From the NCBI GenBank assembly GCA_023443515.1, contig JAEZUC010000053.1, positions 1-18,276 on the forward strand: a DNA stretch of 18,276 bases, in the 5' to 3' direction. The notes beneath the pieces were generated by a model. The model ran no database searches and was not told the DNA's origin. It worked only from the letters and a program-made list of their open reading frames with translations. Origin of the DNA: Bacillota bacterium (GTDB lineage: Bacteria; Bacillota; Clostridia; Acetivibrionales; DSM-1351). Position 1 is the stretch's first letter, and each line of letters starts with the position of its first letter. Shown piece by piece: positions 1 to 6,878 of this stretch. Position numbers and translations under genes: made by a program.

Positions 1-11
1 GGGGGGTTAAT

Positions 12-1223
12 ATGGAAAAGCTGTGGACAAAGAATTTCTTTATATTATGGCAAAGCCAGTTGGTTTCAACCTTGGGAGATGCTGCTTACAGTGTGGCACT
101 GGGTTTCTGGGTTCTTTCAAAAACAGGTTCTACTGCACTTATGGGGACGCTTATGGCAGCATCTACCTTTCCGGGAGTACTGTTTTCACCGTTTGCAGGG
201 GTTCTGATAGACAGAAACAATAGAAAGTATTTATTGATTTTAATGGATATTTTAAGAGGAGTATCAATTATTACACTCTCTGTTGCGGCGTTCAAAGGAA
301 TGATTGCTATCTGGATGGTGTTTGTAACCGGTATACTACTCAGTCTATGCGGAGCTGTTTTTAGGCCGGGTGTCAACTCATCGGTACCTGATTTGGTTCC
401 TAAGAACAAGCTTGCAGCCGGAAATTCTATGCTTGCAATAGTATCCACAGGTTCTAATATGCTTGGAAATGTTACGGGCGGTTTTTTGTTTCAGCTTTTA
501 GGAGCACCTTTTCTGTTTCTTTTTAATGGACTATCATACCTTTTTTCAGGTTCATCCTTGTTTTTTCTAAAAATACCTAAAAATAAAAAGAAGGAAAAAG
601 CTCATTTTTTTAAGGATATGCGTGACGGCTTCAAATTTATGTGGGAGATGAAGGGACTTAGACTGCTGTTGATAATAGCCGCAATGGTGAACTTTTTATC
701 CTATATTGCAATTGTCCTGTTTATGCCTTTTTTTGAACAAAATCCAAGTTTAGGCCCGGGCAAATACGGTATGGCGATGGCTTGCTTTATGGGAGGAGCC
801 ATGGGAGGCTTTTTCATTTCTTCAACCGTATCCGTTCCGATTAAAAGAAAACTTGATTATCTTATATTGGCAAATGGTTTTTCAAATCTTTGTCTTATTA
901 TTTCGGCATATCTGACAAGTTTTACTGCAATGATGTTTTTTTTACTAATTGGCGGTTTTCTAAATGCAATTGCAAATGTAATTATTATGACAACAGTACA
1001 GTCGGCAGCTCCCCAGGAGATGAGAGGCAAGGTTATGGCGTTCATGAGTATGATAACCCAGTCCATGACCCCTTTAGCAATGGCTTTGGGCGGGATATTG
1101 GCAGGCTACTTTCCTGTAAGAGTTATTATAACTTGCAGTCTTGTGCTGGTTATTGTAACCATAACTCCTTTTTACTTTATGAAATCTCTTAAAGAATTTT
1201 TTCTCAATAATATAAATGTATAA
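12..1223 (+). CDS. MFS drug/metabolite exporter (MFS_3-like, 403 aa)
   Basis: This gene encodes an integral membrane transporter of the major facilitator superfamily that probably exports a small hydrophobic compound by proton antiport; the substrate is not readable from sequence. The protein is hydrophobic throughout, with about 12 predicted membrane segments and a charged central loop near residues 190-205 rich in Lys. The N-terminal pattern WQSQLVSTLGDAAYSVALG, followed by PGVLFSPFAGVLIDRNNRK around residues 53-72, is the loop 2-3 signature typical of the EntS/macrolide-efflux-like MFS_3 group. Its length of 403 aa is normal for the family. The start is supported by a run of six G at 1-6, five bases before the ATG. 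Nothing upstream is visible, so operon membership on that side is unknown. No clear T-tailed terminator follows; an inverted repeat lies at 1255-1290. Family assignment is firm, substrate unknown. Confidence 0.85.
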   Translation: MEKLWTKNFFILWQSQLVSTLGDAAYSVALGFWVLSKTGSTALMGTLMAASTFPGVLFSPFAGVLIDRNNRKYLLILMDILRGVSIITLSVAAFKGMIAIWMVFVTGILLSLCGAVFRPGVNSSVPDLVPKNKLAAGNSMLAIVSTGSNMLGNVTGGFLFQLLGAPFLFLFNGLSYLFSGSSLFFLKIPKNKKKEKAHFFKDMRDGFKFMWEMKGLRLLLIIAAMVNFLSYIAIVLFMPFFEQNPSLGPGKYGMAMACFMGGAMGGFFISSTVSVPIKRKLDYLILANGFSNLCLIISAYLTSFTAMMFFLLIGGFLNAIANVIIMTTVQSAAPQEMRGKVMAFMSMITQSMTPLAMALGGILAGYFPVRVIITCSLVLVIVTITPFYFMKSLKEFFLNNINV

Positions 1224-1265
1224 TTTATTATTTATTAGTAATATATACTAGTAGACCATACTATA

Positions 1266-1295
1266 TTGACAACAGTCCTTTAAGTATGGTATTGT
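1266..1295 (+). promoter_or_regulatory. Possible promoter for speA (TTGACA-18-TATTGT)
   Basis: A consensus -35 box TTGACA lies at 1266-1271 and a weak -10 candidate TATTGT at 1290-1295, 18 bases apart. The element lies inside an inverted repeat, ACCATACT at 1255-1262 and AGTATGGT at 1283-1290, so a repressor site or a transcript hairpin is also possible. The transcript would have a leader of about 105 bases before speA. The -10 match is only four of six, so confidence is low. Confidence 0.35.
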
Positions 1296-1340
1296 CTGCT
1301 TCTAGAAAAAAATTTTTTGACTCTTACCTTTGTGAAGCAC

Positions 1341-1355
1341 CTTGAAATTTTCAAG
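1341..1355. promoter_or_regulatory. Perfect palindrome in the speA leader, possible operator
   Basis: CTTGAAA at 1341-1347 is mirrored exactly by TTTCAAG at 1349-1355 around one central base. It lies about 54 bases upstream of the preferred speA start and downstream of the candidate promoter. This is the size and symmetry of a dimeric regulator site. It could also be a chance palindrome in AT-rich DNA, and no regulator can be named. Confidence 0.3.
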
Positions 1356-1408
1356 AATAATCCGTTGTTAGGTAGAGAATAAATTGTTATATGGAAAGGA
1401 AGAGGGCC

Positions 1409-3328
1409 ATGAATAAAGCAGAACTTTTAGGTAGATGGACTAAAGAAAAGTCCGAAGAACTTTATGGAATCAAGAATTGGGGAGCCGGCTATTTTTCTGT
1501 ATCTGACAATGGAGAGGTATTGGTAAATCCATATAAAGACAACGGCTCTGCGGCTGTAAGCCTCATGGATATTATATCAGGGGTTCGGGAACGCGGACTG
1601 GACATGCCTGTACTCCTTCGTTTTGAAAATTTGCTTGACTCACAGATTTCATTTTTAAATAACTCATTTAACGAAGCAATGCACAAGCTTAACTATAAGG
1701 GTGCATACCGTGGTGTTTACCCCATAAAGGTTAATCAGCAGCAACAGGTAGTTGAGGAAGTAACAAGATTCGGTCAGAGATACCACCATGGACTTGAAGT
1801 CGGCAGTAAGGCTGAATTGGTTGCTGCACTTTCGGTAATGAAAGATAAGGAAGCCTGTCTTATTTGTAACGGATACAAAGACGAAGAATTCGTAGATTTG
1901 GGCTTATATGCTGTAAAAATGGGTTTTAAGTGCTTTTTTGTAATAGAGATACCCGGTGAGCTGGATATTGTTCTTGAACGTTCAAGGGCATTAGGAGTAA
2001 AGCCGAATATCGGTATCAGAATAAAGCTTTCTGCAAAGGCAGGAGGACACTGGACAGAATCCGGCGGTGACCGTAGCATATTCGGACTGAATATGTCTCA
2101 GGTTATTTCTATGGTGGATAGGTTAAAGGCAGAGGGAATGATCGATTGCCTTAAACTATTACACTATCACCTGGGTTCACAGATACCGAATATAAGAGAT
2201 ATCCGTTCGGCAGTTCTGGAAGCAGCCAGAGTATATGCTGAGCTTGTAAAAGAAGGCGCACCAATGGGATACCTCGATTTGGGCGGCGGATTGGCAGTAG
2301 ATTATGACGGTTCAAATACCAATTACACCAACAGCAGAAACTACACTGTGGAGGAGTACTGCACAGACATTGTAGAGGCCGTTATGACCACACTTGATTC
2401 CAGCGACGTACCACACCCTGTAATTGTTACAGAGTCAGGGCGTACAACAGTTGCATATTATTCTGTACTGATTTTCAATGTACTGGATATTGAAAAATTT
2501 GAAGAGCATGATATACCGGATAAGCTGGATGAAAATACATCAGAGCAGATAAGAAATCTGTTTGATGTAAATAAGAGTATAACCCTGAAAAATATACAGG
2601 AGTGCTATAACGATGCTCTTTACTACAGGGATGAAATCCGTGACATGTTCAAACATGGACGTATCAGCCTCCGTGAACGAGCATTTTCCGAAAAGATATT
2701 CTGGAATACCATAAACCAGATTGCAAAGGAAAAACAAAAGTTGAAAAATGCTCCACCTGACTTGGAGGATATTGAAAGCGCAATTGCAGATATTTATTAC
2801 TGTAATTTCTCGGTATTTCAGTCAATACCTGACAGTTGGGCTATCGATCAGCTTTTCCCTATAATGCCTTTACACAGACTGCTTGAATTGCCCAAAAGAA
2901 ATGCGGTAATAGCAGATATAACCTGTGACTGTGACGGAAAAATAGACCACTTTATCGATTTACACGATGTAAGGACTACACTACCGTTGCACGAATTCAA
3001 AAGCGACCATGACTACTATCTTGGAGTATTTTTGGTGGGTGCATACCAGGAGACACTAGGTGACCTTCACAATTTATTTGGAGACACAAATGTTGTCAGC
3101 GTAAGAATAAACGGTGACGGTACCTATGACCTTGTAAAGGAAATTCATGGTGACAGCGTTTCTGATGTGCTTTCTTATGTTGAATTTGATCCCAAGGATA
3201 TGCTGGTCAGCTTCCGTGAAAAAGCCGAGCAGGCAATTCATGAAGGCTTAATAAGCGCCAGTGAAAGACCCGAAATAATGAGGGCATATGATAATGGGTT
3301 GAGAGGATACACCTATTACGAAAGGTAA
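1409..3328 (+). CDS. speA: Biosynthetic arginine decarboxylase (SpeA, 639 aa)
   Basis: SpeA is a cytoplasmic PLP enzyme that converts arginine to agmatine and CO2, the first step of the arginine route to polyamines. The protein is a fold-III (alanine-racemase-like) decarboxylase. The YPIKVNQQ motif holds the PLP lysine near residue 107, followed by HYHLGSQIPNIRD, a DLGGGLAVDYDG phosphate-binding loop, and VTESGR. The C-terminal TCDCDGKIDHF motif carries the Cys/Asp that complete the active site of the partner subunit. Length matches biosynthetic SpeA. An in-frame ATG at 1391 would add six residues, but GGAAAGGA at 1393-1400 is well placed for the ATG at 1409 and lies inside the longer version, so 1409 is preferred. 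The gene ends 11 bases before a strong terminator and appears monocistronic. It connects functionally with the carboxyspermidine genes at 8159-10620. Confidence 0.95.
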   Translation: MNKAELLGRWTKEKSEELYGIKNWGAGYFSVSDNGEVLVNPYKDNGSAAVSLMDIISGVRERGLDMPVLLRFENLLDSQISFLNNSFNEAMHKLNYKGAYRGVYPIKVNQQQQVVEEVTRFGQRYHHGLEVGSKAELVAALSVMKDKEACLICNGYKDEEFVDLGLYAVKMGFKCFFVIEIPGELDIVLERSRALGVKPNIGIRIKLSAKAGGHWTESGGDRSIFGLNMSQVISMVDRLKAEGMIDCLKLLHYHLGSQIPNIRDIRSAVLEAARVYAELVKEGAPMGYLDLGGGLAVDYDGSNTNYTNSRNYTVEEYCTDIVEAVMTTLDSSDVPHPVIVTESGRTTVAYYSVLIFNVLDIEKFEEHDIPDKLDENTSEQIRNLFDVNKSITLKNIQECYNDALYYRDEIRDMFKHGRISLRERAFSEKIFWNTINQIAKEKQKLKNAPPDLEDIESAIADIYYCNFSVFQSIPDSWAIDQLFPIMPLHRLLELPKRNAVIADITCDCDGKIDHFIDLHDVRTTLPLHEFKSDHDYYLGVFLVGAYQETLGDLHNLFGDTNVVSVRINGDGTYDLVKEIHGDSVSDVLSYVEFDPKDMLVSFREKAEQAIHEGLISASERPEIMRAYDNGLRGYTYYER

Positions 3329-3338
3329 CAATTTAACT

Positions 3339-3427
3339 AAAAGGCAGAGACTGCAGAATGTACCGACCCCCAAAAGTTAGACCATAATCTAACGATTGGA
3401 GGTCGGTACACAGTTCTCTGCCTTTTT
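3339..3427. terminator. Compound bidirectional terminator between convergent genes
   Basis: AAAAGGCAGAGACTG at 3339-3353 pairs with CAGTTCTCTGCCTTTT at 3411-3426, with one bulged T at 3414. A T run follows on the + strand, and the matching A run at the other side gives a T run for minus-strand transcripts. It therefore serves speA (+) and the DUF4363 gene (-). The loop is not simple: it contains a second long palindrome at 3359-3410, described separately. Confidence 0.85.
3359..3410. mobile_element. 52-bp palindromic element with IS3-like ends inside the terminator loop
   Basis: TGTACCGACC at 3359-3368 pairs exactly with GGTCGGTACA at 3401-3410. The symmetry continues inward for about 23 bases with three mismatches, ending in GTTAGA (3376-3381) and TCTAAC (3388-3393) around the centre. 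The order TGTAC, a C run, AAAA, GTTAGAC resembles the terminal inverted repeats I recall for IS3/IS150-group insertion sequences. There is no room for a transposase, so it would be a miniature derivative or a fused pair of ends. CAG occurs at 3354-3356 and 3411-3413 on either side, but those bases also fit the outer stem, so a target duplication is not established. It may instead be just an elaborate terminator. Confidence 0.4.
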
Positions 3428-3435
3428 ATATGGTT

Positions 3436-3801
3436 TTATTTGCCTAGGTCCTCCCAGTGCTCATATGCCTCATACAGTTCTGAAAAAGCTCCCGCTTTAT
3501 CCTTTGCCAGTATTGAACCTCTAAGCCGTGCCAGGTTAATGCTGAATGCATTAATTTCGTCTCTTTCTGAGCTGAACTGAACCCTTCTGACGATTTTCTT
3601 CCAGACTTCAGACAAATTGTTTGTATCCTTTTCTGCTTTATCCCAATCGTTCCTTTGAATATCATTTATAACAGCATTTATTGACTGAGGTATACTGTCA
3701 TTATTTCCAAGGGGCCTTTTCAAAATATTATCACTTTCCATAACAAAAATAAATAAAACCATTGTAACTATTGGAATAGTTATAATCAGAAATTTTCTCA
3801 T
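3436..3801 (-). CDS. DUF4363-family small membrane-anchored protein (121 aa)
   Basis: This gene encodes a small protein with one N-terminal membrane segment or uncleaved signal anchor (residues 3-20, FLIITIPIVTMVLFIFVM) and a mostly helical, charged extracytoplasmic part. The segment INDIQRNDWDKAEKDTNNLSEVWKK has the W-x-x-A-E-K-x-T pattern typical of DUF4363 proteins, which are commonly encoded beside DUF421 proteins in clostridia and bacilli; no biochemical function is established that I know of. The start ATG is preceded by GGAGTG with a good spacing. It lies 14 bases downstream of the DUF421 gene in the same direction, so the two are very probably co-transcribed. A second DUF4363 gene lies at 4641-5012. 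Family call is moderately firm, function unknown. Confidence 0.75.
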   Translation of the reverse strand: MRKFLIITIPIVTMVLFIFVMESDNILKRPLGNNDSIPQSINAVINDIQRNDWDKAEKDTNNLSEVWKKIVRRVQFSSERDEINAFSINLARLRGSILAKDKAGAFSELYEAYEHWEDLGK

Positions 3802-3815
3802 TTTGATTCACTCCA

Positions 3816-4544
3816 TTAATATGGCCCTTTATAATCGCCTATATCAGTGATTTTAGTCATATGGTCGTTGTATAAATCAACATACAGGGAGCCTGATGGG
3901 TCCAGTGTTGCAATGAAAACATCGGATATATTTTTAATTCCCTGTTTTTTAAGTTCATTTAAAAGCCAGTTTTTATCCTTATCCAGCTGCCTTAGATTTT
4001 CTTCAATTAGTATTCCGTCATAAATCAGTTCACTGCTTATTCCGGAGGCTTTTTTCTGAATGTGCATATCTTTTGGAGTAAGGTTCTGAAATTCAGGTTT
4101 TTTCAGAACAGATAACTGACCGTTCGGCTCGATGATGGCAAAATCAACCTCATTCATGTCAAAGATATCTTTGTTTCTCAGTAACTCAGTAATATCCGAA
4201 ACTCTGAACTTCATCTTCTTTAATGTCTTCTCCATTATTTTACCGTTCATAATCACAATAGTAGGCTCATTTTCCAAGTACTTGGCTACATATCTCCATC
4301 GCATAGTGATGTATTCCAACAACAGACCCAAAGCCGCCCATACGAGTATCCCGATCCAGTGGGGCCAGGAGCGGCTGGAAAGGTCTGTTGACAATGTTGC
4401 CGCAATGGAGCCGATAGTTATACCCAGAATATAATCAAAAAAGGTCAGTTGGCTTATCTGCTCCTTGCCTAATATTCTGGTAAATATCAGCAGAGAAAAA
4501 AAGCTTATAATTGATCTTACACATACCACCAGTCCTTCATTCAA
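3816..4544 (-). CDS. DUF421 (YetF-like) membrane protein, copy 1 (242 aa, TTG start)
   Basis: This gene encodes a membrane protein of the YetF/DUF421 family. There are three hydrophobic segments in roughly the first 80 residues (near RSIISFFSLLIFTRI, FDYILGITIGSIAATL and WIGILVWAALGLLLEY), then a soluble C-terminal domain of two similar halves. Family signs are LGKEQISQLTFFDYILGITIGS, the conserved IMNGKI step after the last membrane helix, DFAIIEPNGQLSV, and NWLLNELKKQGIKNISDVFIATLDPSGSL. DUF421 proteins are known in spore-former membranes, but their molecular role is not settled. An upstream in-frame TTG at 4559 would place the GGGAGGA ribosome binding site inside the gene, so the TTG at 4544, six bases after that site, is preferred. 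The gene is divergent from a second, diverged pair starting at 4641. Confidence 0.85.
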   Translation of the reverse strand: MNEGLVVCVRSIISFFSLLIFTRILGKEQISQLTFFDYILGITIGSIAATLSTDLSSRSWPHWIGILVWAALGLLLEYITMRWRYVAKYLENEPTIVIMNGKIMEKTLKKMKFRVSDITELLRNKDIFDMNEVDFAIIEPNGQLSVLKKPEFQNLTPKDMHIQKKASGISSELIYDGILIEENLRQLDKDKNWLLNELKKQGIKNISDVFIATLDPSGSLYVDLYNDHMTKITDIGDYKGPY

Positions 4545-4640
4545 TTCAATTCCTCCCAATAAACTGATAATAAGTTATTATTCTGTTGTAAATATTTTTT
4601 ATGCAAATAAAGCAAAATAATGAAACGGAGGTGGATATTC
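4545..4640. promoter_or_regulatory. Divergent intergenic region between the two DUF421/DUF4363 pairs
   Basis: This stretch of about 96 AT-rich bases must hold the start signals for both pairs. It contains the ribosome binding sites GGGAGGA for the minus-strand gene and CGGAGGTGG for the plus-strand gene. I could not identify a convincing -35/-10 pair on either strand. The closeness of the two starts suggests coordinated or shared control, which is an inference. Confidence 0.4.
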
Positions 4641-5012
4641 GTGTTAATAGGGGCTGATATAAGAAGAAAACTTGCATTAGTGTGGCTTGTGTTATTTCTG
4701 TTAATGTGGCTAATTTTTACTGTCTGTTTTAAGACAGGAACAATGCTCAGCCAATTAGAAGCTGTAGAACAGGCTGTTACCAGCAAAGATTGGTCAGAGG
4801 CAGAAAAAGAAACAGAAAAGTTCACAGCTACTTACAAGGCCAGAAAATATTTTATTGATATTAATAATTCAAGTGAAATAAGTATTACATTTAATCATAC
4901 AGTGGAACAATTGGCGGTTGCCGTAAAAAATAAACAAGATAGCGCTCTCGAGTACACCGGGTTACTGAAAGCAGCACTTGGGTATGCAGTAAGGCCATTT
5001 GCAGAGCCATAA
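4641..5012 (+). CDS. DUF4363-family small membrane-anchored protein, copy 2 (123 aa, GTG start)
   Basis: This is the second member of the DUF4363 family here. It has one strong hydrophobic segment near residues 11-27 (LALVWLVLFLLMWLIFTV) and a helical, charged extracytoplasmic part. The pattern AVEQAVTSKDWSEAEKETEKF matches the equivalent region of the copy at 3436-3801 (W-x-x-A-E-K-x-T), although the rest of the two sequences has diverged. An in-frame ATG at 4620 lies upstream of the strong site GGAGGTGG (4627-4634), so the GTG at 4641, six bases after it, is the more likely start. The gene ends 31 bases before the DUF421 copy 2 start and is clearly in the same transcription unit. Gene order within this pair is the reverse of the minus-strand pair. 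Function unknown. Confidence 0.7.
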   Translation: MLIGADIRRKLALVWLVLFLLMWLIFTVCFKTGTMLSQLEAVEQAVTSKDWSEAEKETEKFTATYKARKYFIDINNSSEISITFNHTVEQLAVAVKNKQDSALEYTGLLKAALGYAVRPFAEP

Positions 5013-5043
5013 ATCAGTATTTAAATACGTGCGGGAGAAAAAT

Positions 5044-5715
5044 ATGCAAACAGTTTTAATTTATTCTGTAAGGGTAGTTATAGTCTACTTTTTTACTTAT
5101 TTATCAACAAGGATACTTACAAAAAAGGCAATAGCCCAGATGACAGCATATGAGATTGCCGGGATTATGGTTATTGGAAATGTTGCAGCGGAACCGCTGG
5201 TTGACAAGGTAGTGGTTAAATCCGTTTACGGAACAGGCCTGTTAGTATTATTAATATTAATAACGTCAAGGATAGCTGTTGCAGACAGGTTCACAAAGGT
5301 AATGGAACATACTGCCTCAGTTGTTATAAATAACGGTCAGATAGACTTTAATGAAATAAAAAGACTAAACATCAGTTTGAATGTGCTTTTCGGAATGATA
5401 AGGCAGCAAGGGTTCGACCGGGTTTCAGACATTGAGGTTGCAGTTTTAGAGGCTAACGGTTCGCTTTCTGTTTTCCCGAAGTCGGCAAATAAGCCTGTTA
5501 CCAAAAGTGACCTGAATATAAAAGCATCAGAAGGGCCAATCAGTATGCCTCTGATAATGAATGGAAGAATTCTAATAGAGAATCTTAAATACATTGGTAA
5601 AAATGAAGCTTGGCTTATAGAGGAATTGAAAAAACAGGGAATAAAGGACTATGTACATGAAGTTTTCCTTGCAGAACTGGATTCTTCACGGAATTTAACA
5701 GTTTACGAAAAATGA
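5044..5715 (+). CDS. DUF421 (YetF-like) membrane protein, copy 2 (223 aa)
   Basis: This is the second DUF421/YetF-like membrane protein. It has hydrophobic segments at about residues 4-20 (LIYSVRVVIVYFFTYL), 34-48 (YEIAGIMVIGNVAAE) and 60-76 (YGTGLLVLLILITSR), then the soluble tandem C-terminal domain with VVINNGQIDF, DIEVAVLEANGSLSVF and AWLIEELKKQGIKDYVHEVFLAELDSS. These align by eye with copy 1 at 3816-4544, particularly the W-L-x-x-E-L-K-K-Q-G-I-K core, but identity elsewhere is low, so duplication is old or the two were acquired separately. The ATG at 5044 follows GGGAG by six bases; an upstream in-frame TTG at 4999 would overlap the DUF4363 gene and has no comparable site. No clear terminator follows before the promoter at 5740. 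Confidence 0.85.
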   Translation: MQTVLIYSVRVVIVYFFTYLSTRILTKKAIAQMTAYEIAGIMVIGNVAAEPLVDKVVVKSVYGTGLLVLLILITSRIAVADRFTKVMEHTASVVINNGQIDFNEIKRLNISLNVLFGMIRQQGFDRVSDIEVAVLEANGSLSVFPKSANKPVTKSDLNIKASEGPISMPLIMNGRILIENLKYIGKNEAWLIEELKKQGIKDYVHEVFLAELDSSRNLTVYEK

Positions 5716-5739
5716 TTTAGAAAAGTGCTTTAATAGCTA

Positions 5740-5769
5740 TTGTTTTAAAATTGAATACGGTGGTATAAT
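5740..5769 (+). promoter_or_regulatory. Promoter for the Gfo/Idh/MocA gene (TTGTTT-18-TATAAT)
   Basis: A perfect -10 box TATAAT lies at 5764-5769 and a fair -35 box TTGTTT at 5740-5745, 18 bases apart. Transcription would start near 5776, about 34 bases ahead of the start codon at 5810. The -10 box is embedded in a perfect inverted repeat, which suggests control by a repressor. Confidence 0.6.
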
Positions 5770-5783
5770 GATATATTATACCA
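5761..5783. promoter_or_regulatory. Inverted-repeat operator over the -10 box and start site
   Basis: TGGTATAAT at 5761-5769 is mirrored exactly by ATTATACCA at 5775-5783 with five bases between. The left arm contains the whole -10 box and the right arm covers the expected transcription start. A dimeric repressor bound here would block RNA polymerase. The 9-5-9 layout and AT-rich arms recall GntR-type or LacI-type sites, but no regulator gene is adjacent, so the binding protein is unknown. Confidence 0.5.
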
Positions 5784-5809
5784 TTGTATTTTATATATGG
5801 AGGTTCCAA

Positions 5810-6784
5810 ATGAACATCAAATATGGTATTATAGGGTTGGGTGGCATAGCTCAGGTATTTGCCGGAGCTTTAAATACCGTTCCGGGTACAGAACTAGAGG
5901 CTGTAGCTTCAGGTAGCAGAGAAAGGGCAGAAGCTTTCTCTAAAAAATTCAAAGCATCAAAAATATATGACAGCTACATTGAACTGATACATGATAAGGA
6001 AGTTGATGTCGTATATGTCGCACTCACACACAATTTTCATTACGATATAGTTAAAATGTGTCTTGAAAACGGTAAGGCAGTTTTATGTGAAAAACCTCTT
6101 GCCATAAATAAAAAAGATGCAGAAGAATTGATTGCTCTTTCAAGGAAAAACAAGGTGCTTTTAATGGAAGCAATGTGGACACGTTGTCTGCCTTCCTTTC
6201 AAAAGACAAAAAAGTGGGTTGAAGAGGGCAAAATAGGTGATATAAGACTGATTGACGCAAAATTTTGCATTAACATCCCATATGATCCTAAGCACAGACT
6301 GTTCAATCCGGAACTTGCCGGAGGAAGTTTGTATGATTTAGGTGTTTATGTTATAGAATTTACAACAGGAATTCTGGGAGAAAAGCCTGAAATGGTCAGC
6401 GGATTTGCTACCGTTGCAGAAACCGGTGTTGATGATTTTGCAGTAATAAATATGAGTTTTAAATCAGGCGCACTGGCTATGTTAAGCTGTGGTATCCGTG
6501 CAAAAACTAACAGGGATGCAGGAATCTACGGAACAAATGGAAGCATAGTGGTATATGAGTTCTTCAGCTCAAGGAAATGTGAGCTTTACGATAAGGACAA
6601 TAATTTGGTTGAATCTTTTGAAGATACCTGCGAGGAAGGTTTTACGTATCAGATAAGACATTTTAACGAATTGTTTAAGAACAAAAAACAAGAAAGTGAT
6701 ATTATTCCTCTTGAAGATACGGCGGTTTGTGCCGATGTATTTGATAAGCTGTTAAATCAGTGGGGAATTACAGGAAGTACATAA
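5810..6784 (+). CDS. Gfo/Idh/MocA-family NAD(P)-dependent oxidoreductase (324 aa)
   Basis: This gene encodes a soluble dehydrogenase that acts on a sugar, inositol or dihydrodiol-like substrate using NAD(P). The N-terminal Rossmann fold shows GIIGLGGIAQVF at residues 6-17. The catalytic EKP motif is at residues 94-96 in VLCEKPLAIN, and the C-terminal domain contains GGSLYDLGVYVIEF near residues 171-184 with the expected Asp. The sequence overall looks most like the trans-1,2-dihydrobenzenediol dehydrogenase-like branch. The start at 5810 follows GGAGG (5799-5803) by six bases; an in-frame ATG at 5768 lies inside the promoter and is rejected. The gene stands alone between its own promoter and the next, separately initiated gene. 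The specific substrate cannot be told, though a role in sugar metabolism would fit the GH3 glucosidase in the same window. Confidence 0.9.
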   Translation: MNIKYGIIGLGGIAQVFAGALNTVPGTELEAVASGSRERAEAFSKKFKASKIYDSYIELIHDKEVDVVYVALTHNFHYDIVKMCLENGKAVLCEKPLAINKKDAEELIALSRKNKVLLMEAMWTRCLPSFQKTKKWVEEGKIGDIRLIDAKFCINIPYDPKHRLFNPELAGGSLYDLGVYVIEFTTGILGEKPEMVSGFATVAETGVDDFAVINMSFKSGALAMLSCGIRAKTNRDAGIYGTNGSIVVYEFFSSRKCELYDKDNNLVESFEDTCEEGFTYQIRHFNELFKNKKQESDIIPLEDTAVCADVFDKLLNQWGITGST

Positions 6785-6814
6785 AAAATATTCCCCCCCT
6801 CAAAAAATTATATT

Positions 6815-6842
6815 TTGACGAATGAATATAGTGCAGCATAAA
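6815..6842 (+). promoter_or_regulatory. Possible promoter for the secreted stalk protein (TTGACG-16-CATAAA)
   Basis: TTGACG at 6815-6820 is five of six to the -35 consensus and CATAAA at 6837-6842 is a weak -10, 16 bases apart. It is about 36 bases ahead of the gene at 6879. No terminator is seen after the preceding gene, so read-through is also possible. Confidence 0.35.
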
Positions 6843-6878
6843 AGTGGCTGCGTAATACATAATCAGGGGGGAATTCAA

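Noticed and set aside
86..448. 120-codon open frame on the minus strand inside the MFS gene
   Set aside because: It lies wholly within a well-supported transporter gene, has no ribosome binding site or recognisable family, and is a shadow frame.
4132..4434. 100-codon open frame on the plus strand inside DUF421 copy 1
   Set aside because: It is the complement of the membrane protein coding sequence; its hydrophobic stretches mirror the opposite strand and no start signals are seen.
4541..4825. 94-codon minus-strand frame overlapping the divergent region
   Set aside because: It overlaps the start of both DUF421 copy 1 and DUF4363 copy 2, has no convincing ribosome binding site, and its sequence is low in complexity (Ser/Asn/Leu-rich).
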